Assembly: GCA_029891385.1 (NCBI GenBank)
Contig: JAIWQS010000234.1
Span: 1-64,000, forward strand
Length of the DNA: 64,000 bases
Source of the DNA: Erythroxylum novogranatense
Lineage: Eukaryota > Streptophyta > Magnoliopsida > Malpighiales > Erythroxylaceae
Direction: 5' to 3'
Shown: one piece after another, positions 54,862-64,000 of the stretch
How positions within the stretch are numbered: the first letter of the stretch is position 1
Layout: every line of letters starts with the position of its first letter
Made by a program: the position numbers and the translations under genes
Notes under the pieces: generated by a model
What the model saw: only the letters and a program-made list of their open reading frames with translations
Told to the model about the DNA's origin: nothing
Database searches by the model: none

Positions 54862-57800
54862 TGTTGGAACCCCTCCCCGGTGAGTTGCATGCCCGTCGTC
54901 CTACGTGACATCTGGACGCGCATCTCATGAGGGAGGGATTCCTCACCACGAAAGAAACCTCAAATCGAACTTAATTGAACGTCATAAAAAAAAACTTGAT
55001 AAATTCACCATAATTATTTCCCAATAAAATTAATTTGCTTAGGGCCCATAACTAATTTCGATTTCTAAGCTAAAATGAAATTCCATATCTCTAGGTAAAT
55101 TAGAAACATAAATCGCCTCAATTGGATCTCTATAGCTCACAAAAACGCCCAAAAACGGAATTTCATTCAAAACCGTCACGTACTTAACTCTCTTTAATAT
55201 TCTCCATAAAGTCTGACCAAACCCCGACACTCTCATTTTACTAAAAAGGGGTATAAAATTTTTTTTGAAACCCAATGCTTTGAAAATCGTGAAAATCGGA
55301 GGTCAAACGGAAGAAAGACAAATAAAATAAGAAAAATGCCTTATTTATCATATATTAAAAAAAAATCAGAAAATTAAAAAAATATACATAAAGAACAAGA
55401 CTTTTCTTTTTTTTAAAAAAAAAAAACTGAAAAACTCTCCAACTTTGAAAGTGCCTAACTTTTCACCCCGAAATCGAAATTTCGCAAATTTAGTGCCCAA
55501 AGAAAGATAAAAGGAAGCTCTACAACTTTCTAGAAGGATTTAAAAACTAATTTAGCCATTAAGAGGGTCATAAATTGCTTCAAAGTTGCTGCTATTACAA
55601 ATGTCAATTTCTCTACACAATACCAAAACTTTGAGAATTCATATCTTTTAGAACACAAGTCTAAAAATGACACATTTTACCTCATTGGAAAGATAAAAAG
55701 ATTTTCTACAAGTTTCATGAAGGGTACAAAAATCAATTCAATCATTAAAGAGGGTAAAAACACACTCAAAGTTTCAGCCTATAAAAAGATCAATGAAACA
55801 GTAAATTAGCTTAATGAACAGTAACTGTCAACATTCCCAACCTCATATCTTTTTATTCCTAACTCCAATAATTGCAAACCATACCTCATTTTAAATATGG
55901 AAAGATCACCTACATTTTCTATGAAGAAAGAAAAAACTAGCTCAGCCTCTAAGAGGGTGAAAAAGCCTTCTAAAGGTGCTACACAATTTCAGCCCTCATC
56001 AACAGTAGCTGAAACCTTTCAACTCTCATAACTTTTTCATTTTAAATCCGAATGTGACAAACTTTATGTCATTGGAAAGATCTAATCATGTAATACAATC
56101 TTCAAGAGGCATCTCACTGAAAATCTCACTCGAAGATACTCTAAAACTCAAAAGAAGTTGCTGTCCAATTTGGAAAAAATTGGACAACACTTCCCCTAAA
56201 AATGCACTAGCCAAAATCTTCAATCCAACACATCAACCTGCATAAAAACTCATTCTTCTAACTTCCATAACACAAATCAAACCCAATATACTTCCAATCA
56301 AGGCAGTAGCACACTCCTAGGATTCTAATTGCTTCCAAAACATAAACTAATCCAACTTTACTCTTTCTTTTATCAAGTTTAACTACACAATTATACATTC
56401 TTTGAAAACGTATACAAGGTACATTTAAGCTTCGAAACCGTTATATTTACATAAAAACAAGTCAATACAAAGCTTCAGAGGGCATTTAGCCCGATTATAT
56501 TCCAAAATAACAAAAGTGAAATTACAAAGAACAAGCAAATGCTTTGATTTATCAAAACATGACTTCAAAAGCAAAATGCATCGGAGTTGTCTCAATCCTG
56601 ATGCGGTGACTCGATTTCTCGCTCAACACCTGTGGAGGGGAAATGGGGGTGAGCTCGACGGCTTCGTGGGTAATAACTTAATAAACGAGAATATAAGCCA
56701 AAAACCGTTTTTCATTCTTTCATGTTCAAAGCAACATCACATTTATAAAGGCAATTTCATTTTACAAAACTTTCCACAGAATTTATCACTTCGAACAATT
56801 TATAAACTTAACATATCACAAAAGTAACCTAGCAAATAAAAAATTCACAAACAAAGTGATTCGGGTGGATCCAACATTTTAACGTATTACATTTCCGCTG
56901 AAGTTGTTATGTGTAGTCAGGATCGATGGAAACTTAAAGGAATTTCCAGTGCCACTTTGGGCAAAGTGAGAAGCCTATGGTTAGACAGTGCACTGACTTG
57001 ATGGGATCACCCCAAACCCAAGGAAAGCACATAATTCACATAATTCAAAATTATTAGCCGTAACTGGCTATTACAAATTTACTTTCTCATAAATAGGCCA
57101 AACTGACAAATCTTTTTTGAAATCACATTTTCACGTCTTTTTCACACAACAAAACATTATACAAATAATTTCTAACATAATTTACAATCAAAGAACATTC
57201 CATACAAATGAGAAACATAACAAAGAGCAATTTATACAACAATTTAAAGTCATTGGAAAGCATTATTTTACATTTATTATAAAACTTAAATAAGCCTATT
57301 ATCTTAAGTATTAAGAAATCACCCACCTTAAATTCCTTTAGCTTTAGGATTGATCAAATGGCCTTGCTTCTTCCTCCCCTAGCCTCACTTCACCTTCATT
57401 AAGCATATTTATCCCATAAGAACATAGGATACCAAAATCGAACATTTCTAAGGAAAGGAAAACTTGAATTAACAACTACCAAACCTTACCCATACCTTAA
57501 CTAAGCTATTTAAACCAAAACCTACCTAAAATATCCAAGAATTTCGAATTTCTCTTACCTTAGAAGATGACCCACGAAAATTGCTTTTGCTCCTAATTAA
57601 GGATTAAACCTTCCTCTTCTTTGTTCTTCTCAAAGAAACTCTTAGAATCCCTTCTCTAAAGCAAGAAAATCACAAAACCCAAACTCTTTTCTTCTTCTTC
57701 TTCTTCTCCTTATCTCCACCGAAAGTCTCCTCTTCTCTCTTTTCTATTGTGAATTTCGTCAGCTTCCTTGTAAATGACTTAGGGAAATTTAGTTCTAACT

Positions 57801-58193
57801 TATACCTAAGCCTAAAACTACGTAGTTTTAATAACCTTTACACTTCCCATTTATCCTCTCTTCTTTTCTTTATAAAATCCGTAAGTTTCCTCTTCACTCA
57901 CACCAACTTTGGGTCTTTTCCTTCCTTCTTGATTTAATTGACACTAAAAAGACTATAATATCCATCTTTATAAACCTTAAGCTTTAAAAACCCAAGCAAC
58001 TTCCTAAATTAATCCTACACCAACTTATGCCTTTAATTTCTAAGAATTTCTTAAAATTCTAATTTTAACTAAATCCTTTCAATTTATAAACATTAACTAA
58101 ACACTAAAATCCCAAATAATTCTAACTAAAAAGAATTAATCAATCTAAGCCTCAAAATAAAGAAAACACCTTAAAGTTTAATCGGGCCCAACA
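54862..58193 (-). repeat. G3 3' LTR (left copy), 3332 bp
   Basis: On the plus strand it begins TGTTGGAACCCCTCC and ends TTTAATCGGGCCCAACA. It contains at least four loosely similar modules of the type found in S1 and S3: TCTACAACTTTCTAGAAGG (about 55515), TTCTACAAGTTTCATGAAGG (about 55692), CTACATTTTCTATGAAG (about 55910) and a diverged one near 56100. No ORF is convincing. 57680-57710 is TTC-rich. It matches 63068-64000 over the shared part, with small differences (for example a roughly 60-bp unrelated stretch at 63595-63670 versus 55390-55420). Confidence 0.9.
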
Positions 58194-58210
58194 TTTCTCC
58201 CCCCTTAAAA
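58194..58210 (-). other. G3 polypurine tract
   Basis: The minus strand reads TTTTAAGGGGGGAGAAA directly before TGTTGGGCCC. GAATTTCGAGGACGAAATTC just upstream (about 58212-58231) is the shared chromovirus 3' string. Confidence 0.85.
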
Positions 58211-58760
58211 GAATTTCGTCCTCGAAATTCGTACCTGAATCACTGAAGAGATGGGGATACTTCTCCTTCATAGCTTCCAATGGCTCCCACGTGGCCTCTT
58301 CCACCGAATGGTTCCTCCACAAGACCTTTACCAACTGCACAGTCTTATTCCTAAGAACTTTTTCTTTAGTATCCAAGATCTGCACTGGAAGCTCTTCATA
58401 ACTCAAATCATCACTCAACTGAACTTCATCAGCTTGAATGAAATGGGAGGGATCTGATCGATATCTCCTCAGCATAGAGACATGAAAAACGTCATGAATC
58501 TGGGATAGCTCAGGAGGCAATGCTAACCTGTAAGCCAACGGATCAATTCTCTCCAGAATCTCATAAGGTCCCACATACCTCGGACTCAGCTTACCCTTCT
58601 TACCAAATCTCAAAATCCCTTTCCAAGGGGAAGTCTTAAGGAACACCTTCTCGCCAACCTCATACTCCATCTCTTTTCTTTGAGCATCCTCATAACTCTT
58701 CATTCTGTCTTGAGCTGGCTTCAACCTGTGTTTTATCAAGTTGACCTTATCAACAGTCAT
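58211..58760 (-). CDS. G3 integrase C-terminus and chromodomain
   Basis: Open from 58760 leftward. [40 protein letters not shown] and [20 protein letters not shown] form the integrase tail. [20 protein letters not shown] follows, then the chromodomain [20 protein letters not shown] with [20 protein letters not shown] and YPHLF. The family stop is expected just after NFEDEIL. In this copy the frame runs on through the polypurine tract to 58152. Sequence here is well preserved and almost identical to the G1 tail. A stop separates it from the core (58761). Confidence 0.88.
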
Positions 58761-59381
58761 CTATATCAACTCTAGACCCAAAAGTTTCCTGTCTCCCTCT
58801 GCATCCCAACACACTGGAGTCCTACATCTCCTCCCATACAGAGCCTCATAAGGAGCCATCTGAATGCTCGAATGATACGAATTATTATATGCAAATTCGA
58901 TCAAGGGCAAGTGCTCATCCCAAGCTCCTCTAAAATCCATCACACAAGCCCTGAGCATTCCCTCAAGCGTCCGAATGGTCCTCTCAGACTGACCATCGGT
59001 ATGAGGATGAAAAGCAGTGCTGAAACTCAACTTAGTGCCCATAGCCTCCTGCAAACTGCCCCAAAATCTCGAAGTAAAGCGAGGGTCCCTATCAGACACT
59101 ATCGAATCCGGGATCCCATGCAATCTCACAACTTCGTCAATGTACTTCTTAGCTAGCACATGCAAAGGATCTGTCTGTCTGATTGCCAAAAAGTGGGCTG
59201 ATTTCGTCAATCTATCCACAATCACCCATATGGCATCATGCCTCCTACTGGTCCTGGGTAACCCCATCAGAAAATCCATGGTGACTCTCCGCCATTTCCA
59301 CTCAGAATGGATAATGGCCTCAATCGGCCTCGAATGTGCTCGATGCTCACTTGACTTGCGACACACTAGACACTTACTCAC
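58761..59381 (-). CDS. G3 integrase catalytic core
   Basis: Open from 59381 leftward. CLVCRKSSEH is the CC part of the zinc domain (altered). [20 protein letters not shown] has the first catalytic Asp, [20 protein letters not shown] the second, and [20 protein letters not shown] the Glu, so the D,D,E triad is complete. EFAYNNSYHSSIQMAPYEAL follows. It ends in a stop after GLELI, one codon before the C-terminal segment. In intact relatives these two segments form one pol polyprotein, so this is a piece of a broken pol. Confidence 0.88.
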   Translation of the reverse strand: MSKCLVCRKSSEHRAHSRPIEAIIHSEWKWRRVTMDFLMGLPRTSRRHDAIWVIVDRLTKSAHFLAIRQTDPLHVLAKKYIDEVVRLHGIPDSIVSDRDPRFTSRFWGSLQEAMGTKLSFSTAFHPHTDGQSERTIRTLEGMLRACVMDFRGAWDEHLPLIEFAYNNSYHSSIQMAPYEALYGRRCRTPVCWDAEGDRKLLGLELI

Positions 59382-59888
59382 ATACTCGCCACATCCTTTT
59401 CATACCTCTCCACCGAAATGTTCCTCGAGATCCTCAGACATCCCGGTACCGCTGGTGCATAACATAAAGTGCGCAGCGCCTTTATCCAAAATCTCATCAT
59501 TTACCTCCTTAACGCCGAATACAGAGCCTATTCTCGATTGTCGAGTCCATCATCACTCAACACCATACCGACTCCTTACCTCTACACCTCTTCCCGCAGT
59601 TTTACTCAATTCAGATCCTCGAACTGCAATTCTCTCACCTTCTCTCGAGGATCGGTCTAACCCAAATGTAGCAATCATGCAATCGATTCCTCCCGCTTCA
59701 AATCGATCTCGAGCTTAGCTATCTCTTCCAATAGCGGCAGATAGATCGTCCGCACATATGCTATGGAAGACTTCCTCGCTCAAAGCATCTGCAATAACAT
59801 TGGCCTTACGGATGATACTCAATCAATGTGTCATAATCCTCGAGCAATTTCAATCCATCTTCTCTGTCTCAAATTCAGCTCCTTCGAC
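59382..59888 (-). pseudogene. G3 RNase H end and integrase zinc domain, scrambled
   Basis: Both open frames stop at the edges of this 500-bp patch. Recognisable words in shifting frames are ELNLRQRRW, EYHP, GEYVSKCLVC and the positions for ADALSR. Relative to G1, changes sit at CTG/CAG sites: plus-strand TTCCTCGCTC for expected TTCCTGCTC, CCTTACGGATG for CCTTACCTGGATG, and CCTTCGACTT for CCTTCTGACTC. This suggests sequencing corruption as much as true decay. Confidence 0.7.
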
Positions 59889-61078
59889 TTAACAAGTATT
59901 TGAGACTCTTATGATCTCAGAAGATCTTGGTTTGACTCCATACTGTAATGCCTTCGACTTCAAGGCAAAGATCATAGCCGCTAACTCCAAATCATGGGTC
60001 TGATAGTTCACCTCATAAGGCTTAAGCTGCCGTGAGGCATATGCTATCACCTTATCTTCCTGCATCAGCACACATCTCAACCCATTTCTGGAAGCATCAC
60101 TATACACAGTATAACTCCCCTCTCCTGTAGGCAAAGTCAGAACTGGGGCACTAGTCAATCTGTGCTTCAGTTCCTCAAAACTCTTCTGGCACTCATCACT
60201 CCAGATAAACTTCTGGTTCTTTCTCAACAATTTGGTCAAAGGAGCAGCAATCATCGAGAAACCTTCGACAAATCTCTTGTAATAGCCTGCTAAACCCAGA
60301 AAGCTCCTCACCTCAGTCACAGTAGTCGGAGCATGCCAGTTCACTACAGCTTTAATCTTTTTGGGATCCACATGCACGCCCTTCTCAGAAACAATGTGGC
60401 CAAGGAAGACCACTTCTCGAAGCCAAAATTCACATATAGTGAACTTGGCATACAACTCTCTCTCCCTGAATCTTTGCAATACAATTCTCAAGTGCTCCTC
60501 ATGTTCTCCCTCACTCCTAGAATATATCAGAATGTCATCGATGAACATGATAACAAACTGATCCAAAAACTCCTTAAAGACCCTGTTCATCAGATCCATA
60601 AAAGTAGCAGGAGCATTGGTCAATCCAAAAGGCATAACCAGAAATTCATAATGGCCATACCGAGTCCTGAAGGTTGTCTTGCTCACATCAGATTCCTTAA
60701 TTCTGAGTTGATGGTAGCCAGACCTAAGATCAATTTTAGAGAAGACCGTTGCCCCTGCAGCTGATCAAACAAATCATCTATCCGAGGTAGAGGATACTTG
60801 TTCTTCACTGTCACCTTATTTATCCTCCTGTAGTCAATGCATATCCTCCAGGTTCCATCTTTCTTCTTAACAAACAAGACCGACGCTCCCCAAGGTGAGG
60901 TACTCGACCTAATGAACCCCTTCTCTAAAAGATCCTCCAATTGCTCCTTAAGCTCTTTCACCAATTTGGAGCCATCTGTAAGGTGGAATAGAAATAGAGT
61001 CGTCCCCCAGAGCCAAATTAATAGCAAACTCGATCTCCCTCTCTGGTGGCAAACCGGGCAATTCCTCAGGAAACACAT
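59889..61078 (-). pseudogene. G3 reverse transcriptase and RNase H start
   Basis: 60683-61078 in one frame reads [60 protein letters not shown] and DDLFDQLQG. After a frame change at about 60745, 59889-60686 reads [20 protein letters not shown] and [20 protein letters not shown] with the catalytic DD, then [49 protein letters not shown] (RNase H Asp), [20 protein letters not shown] and [12 protein letters not shown]. It then loses frame. Only one or two indels separate it from an intact enzyme domain. Confidence 0.9.
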
Positions 61079-61634
61079 CAGGAAATTCCCTCACAATGGA
61101 AATATCATCCACCCTGCTTTCCTTCACACTGGTATCCACTACACATGCCAAGAAAGCCTCACAGCCTCTTCCCATTAGTCTATCAGCTAACAAAACTGAA
61201 ATAAGCCTTGGCGGTGTCAACTTCCTATCTCCCCTGAAAACTACTTTCTGACCCTCTCCCAGATCAAATTCCACTTCCTTTTGACCACAATCGAACTTCG
61301 CCTTATACTTCTCCATCACGTCCATTCCGACGATCACATCTAACCCCTTCAGATCTAGAGGTAGCAGATCCACTACCAAACTAGATCCATCGATCAGAAG
61401 CTCACAATCTCGAAAGATCTGACTCACAATAACATTCCTCCCTAACGGAGTACTAACAAGCAGGAAATCATCTAATAGAAATGATTGCATACCAGGCAAT
61501 ATCATACTTGCAGAGACATAGGAATGCGTGAAACCGTAATCAAAGAGTACATATACATCGTAATGAAAAGTCGAGCCATACCAAGAATAACCTCCGGCAT
61601 GGCCGCAGCCTCCTCTCGAAGTCATAGCAAACAC
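60948..61634 (-). pseudogene. G3 protease and linker to reverse transcriptase
   Basis: Open from 61634. The protease region reads VLFDYGFTHSYVSASMILPG, where the active site D-S/T-G (or D-P/S-G in relatives) is DYG, then STPLGRNVIVSQIFRDCELL, LLPLDLKGLDVIVGMDVMEK and CGQKEVEFDLGEGQKVVFRG. The linker [20 protein letters not shown] and EIEFAINL is characteristic of plant gypsy pol. It shifts frame near 60990 and overlaps the start of the reverse transcriptase frame. Confidence 0.87.
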
Positions 61635-61639
61635 CGAGC

Positions 61640-62827
61640 TGCTTGCCCTCTCGGTCTCCCCCGAGGATTGGGCCTCATCGACTCCGTAATCGCTTACTCC
61701 AAAGAAATGGGTCTAGTCCCCATGCCTCTACTCTCTTCTCACCGAGATCGAGATCCTTCCTCTCGATCATCCGAGGACGCTCTAATTTCGGACCCTTCTC
61801 TCCACACTTCAAGCAAGCACTGATAACTCGTGATATTCTCCCGATGAGGGTGTCCATAAGGTTCACATGAGGAGTCTCGATCTCGCTTCTCTCGATTCAT
61901 TGTTTCTCCCATCGAGGAAGCTCAGATGCACCTGCCCCGACCGCTTGTTCTGGCGAGGGCACTACTGGCACCTCGACTCTGAATCGAGCACTCTTTCCAC
62001 CCCTCGCTACCGATCAGACACTACCCTCTCCGAAAGATCGCTTTCTACTCTTTCTCTTCCCGCCACCTCTCGCTCGATGTTCTCGACTTTCGGCTGGCAA
62101 AGATCCACCAACCGCCGATAATCATGTAAATTATGAAGGATTACCTTCTCTTCGATGCCCAGTGGAGGCCTCCTCAAACTTTCTGCACTTGTCTTCCTCA
62201 TCGCCACATATGAGCTGCATAACAAGATAATGGGTGAATCGAGCTCATACTGCCAATGTACATCTCCTCTCGAGTCAAATGAGAAACTCCGGCCTTATCC
62301 TCGCATGTAGACCCGGAAAGATACTTCTTCCTAAATAATTCTCCAAATTCTCCATGAAAGCACCGTGGTACTGACTGACTGTGGACTGACTCCCACCAAT
62401 GAAGAGCATCGCCGCAATAAATCGACAAGATACTCCAACTATCCTCATCGTAACATTTCATTCAAGAAGTACCCTCTCTGTCCTCTTCAACCAAGATTCA
62501 GCTTCCTCCGGATAGGTGGTACCGTGAAAGTCCACCGCTCCGAACATCCTTAGTTTATCAAACTGTCCGCCCCTAACATCAGAAACTGGCATAGGAGCCC
62601 GAGATCCCTGACCTAAGGCATGGGTGAAAGCTCGCCGAGCTTGAAAAACTGGGATCCATAACCACGGTAGAGAGGAGGAGGAGGAGGTGGAGGCTCCTCA
62701 AAGTTGCACACTAGTGCCTCAGGCCGGAGCAGATGTGCCTCGCAGCCAGGGACGGAGACCCATCTCGCTCTCCCCCGGTGAGAGCTGAGCGAGACCGAGT
62801 CCCTCGGGTTCTACCCCGACTTGGCAT
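61640..62827 (-). pseudogene. G3 gag, heavily frame-broken
   Basis: A start MPSRGRTRGTR in best-fit frame at about 62827 is a typical basic Gag N-terminus. Later pieces are RMFGAVDFHGTTYPEEAESW at about 62520 (start of the Retrotrans_gag domain), GDALHWWESV at about 62395, FRKKYLSGSTCEDKAGVSHL at about 62320 and FEEASTGHR-like residues. A nucleocapsid CX2C pair (CLKCGEKGPK) is near 61815. Frames change every 50-150 bases, with CTG/CAG depletion and many CTCGA/TCGAG words, as in the G1 and G2 gag regions. Confidence 0.75.
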
Positions 62828-63067
62828 ATTACTCCTTCAGAATAAAACCAGAGAAAAAACTTTAGTTCATGCAAAAACAATTTTTCAAAGTATCTTGAAC
62901 GCTTTAATTCATGCAAAATTATGCAAAATCAACATTTAAAATCATTTAAAACAATTCAAAATAATACAATTTATGCACACAATGCACATAAGTCACTTTC
63001 AAAAGGTCCACAAAAATCCTAAAATTTCTCCTTCAACCTGCATCTAAACCAAAGCTCGATACCATAG
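62828..63067 (-). other. G3 leader between primer site and gag
   Basis: Untranslated leader on the minus strand, AT-rich. The primer-binding site is at its right end (63054-63064): minus TGGTATCGAGC, 3 bases from the LTR, a shortened form of the initiator-Met tRNA site as in N1. Confidence 0.75.
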
Positions 63068-64000
63068 TGTTGAACCCCTCCTCAGTGAGTTGCGTGTCTG
63101 CCGTCTCACGTGACATCAGGCGACATCTCACGAGGAGGATTCTCACCACGTAAAGAAACCTCAAATCGAACTTAATTGAACGTCATCCGAACAAAACTTG
63201 ATAAATTCACCCTAATTATTTCCCAATAAAATTAATTTGCTTAGGGCCCATAACTAATTTCGATTCCTAAGCTAAAATGAAATTCCATATCTCTAGGTAA
63301 ATTAGAAACAGAAATCGCCTCAATCGGATCTCTATAGCTCATAAAAACGCCCAAAAATGGAATTTCATTCAAAACCGACACGTACTTAACTCTCTTTAAT
63401 ATTCTCCATAAAGTCCGACCAATCCCCGACACTCTCATTTTACTAAAAAGGGGTATAAAATTTTTTTTGAAACCCAATGCTTCAAAAATCGTGAAAATCG
63501 GAGGTCAAACGGAAGAAAGACAAATAAAATAAGAAAAATGGCTTTATTTATCATATATTAAAAAAATCAGAAAATTAAAAAATACATAATAGTAAATGAC
63601 ATTTCTAGACTCAGCAGAGAGTGCTGCAGAGGTGAGGAATTCCTCGACTCTTCACCGAAAAGCGAGGAAATTTAAAAAAAAAAAACTGAAAAACTCTCCA
63701 ACTTTGAAAGTGCCTAACTTTTTACCCCGAAATCGAAATTTCGCAAATTTAGTGCCCAAAGAAAGATAAAAAGAATCTCTACAACTTTCTAGAAGGATTT
63801 AAAAACTAATTTAGAAATTAAGAAGGTCATAAATTGCTTCAAAGTTGCTGCTATTACAAATGTCAATTTCCCTACACAATACCAAAACTTTGAGAATTCA
63901 TATCTTTTAGCACACAAGTCTAAAAATGACACATTTTACCTCATTGGAAAGATAAAAAGATGTTCTACAAGTTTCATGAAGGGTACAAAAATCAATTCAA
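63068..64000 (-). repeat. G3 5' LTR (right copy), truncated by the window end
   Basis: It starts TGTTGAACCCCTCCTCAGTG on the plus strand, the same end as 54862 with one G fewer. 933 bp are visible out of an expected 3.3 kb. It aligns with the left copy through CGCCTCAATCGGATCTC, TCTACAACTTTCTAGAAGG and the modules after it. Confidence 0.88.

Larger units (their letters stand above)
54862..64000 (-). mobile_element. G3: Ty3/gypsy chromovirus on the minus strand, runs off the window
   Basis: The left LTR (54862-58193) and the start of the right LTR (63068 on) frame an internal region of about 4.9 kb with gag, protease, reverse transcriptase, RNase H, integrase and chromodomain in order on the minus strand. 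On that strand the LTR starts TGTTGGGCCCGATT and ends GGGGTTC(C)AACA, like G1. Polypurine tract and primer site are in place. The 5 bases left of it are AAAAA (54857-54861). The right flank is outside the window, so the target duplication is untested. It is inserted in the OTA integrase. Confidence 0.92.

Noticed and set aside
22705..64000. Endogenous plant pararetrovirus
   Set aside because: Integrase, LTR pairs with target duplications and chromodomains are present, and no movement protein or virus-type gene order was seen.

Overview
This window is repeat-rich nuclear DNA from a flowering plant, most likely a eudicot with a sizeable genome. I could not name the species. I see no ordinary host gene, no rRNA or tRNA and no CRISPR array. 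Nearly everything belongs to one CACTA (En/Spm) DNA transposon and a stack of long-terminal-repeat (LTR) retrotransposons inserted into it and beside it. Most coding regions are broken. No mobile element in the window has a complete set of intact genes.

Names used here: S1 to S4 are solo LTRs; N1 is a coding-free element with two LTRs; G1, G2 and G3 are Ty3/gypsy chromovirus elements; OTA is an Athila/Tat-type gypsy element; tnpD and tnpA are the two CACTA genes.

Layout. 1-166 and 4513-7204: unassigned AT-rich flank, split by S1 (167-4507, target duplication TTATT). About 7205-49866: the CACTA element, roughly 6.3 kb of its own sequence spread over 42.7 kb. Its tnpD gene (7205-13452) is cut by S2 (8433-11083, TAGTG). 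The spacer holds N1 (14274-22049, AATAA). Its tnpA gene (22290-22704 plus 48588-49843) is cut by G1 (22705-48587, TATGA). Within G1, the RNase H region is cut by G2 (27233-40676, minus strand, CTAAG/CTAGG), the G2 integrase tail is cut by S3 (30163-35051, AACAT), and the G1 3' LTR is cut by S4 (44362-48209, AAGAG). This gives a four-level nest: CACTA > G1 > G2 > S3. 49867-54861: the 3' half of OTA (minus strand), whose integrase is cut by G3 (54862 to beyond 64000, minus strand).

Relationships. S1, S2, S4, N1 and G2 share LTR ends (TGTAAC ... GTTACA, or GCTACA in S2 and G2), a 15-bp inverted repeat and splice-like signals. S2 and G2 LTRs are almost the same length. N1 has a primer-binding site and polypurine tract but no proteins, so it was probably moved by a relative of G2. 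G1 and G3 are a second chromovirus lineage (LTR start TGTTGGGCCC) that keeps a recognisable chromodomain. S3 is a third type (TGTTGGACCTCG) with seven tandem 190-bp units.

The signals I find most interesting are: a conserved intron-like interval inside the LTRs of several subfamilies; arrays of CG-rich short palindromes at the same relative position in different LTR families; one LTR module shared by all families and amplified to seven copies in S3; and a patchy loss of CTG/CAG trinucleotides that looks like an assembly or base-calling artefact at methylated CHG sites and may explain many frameshifts.
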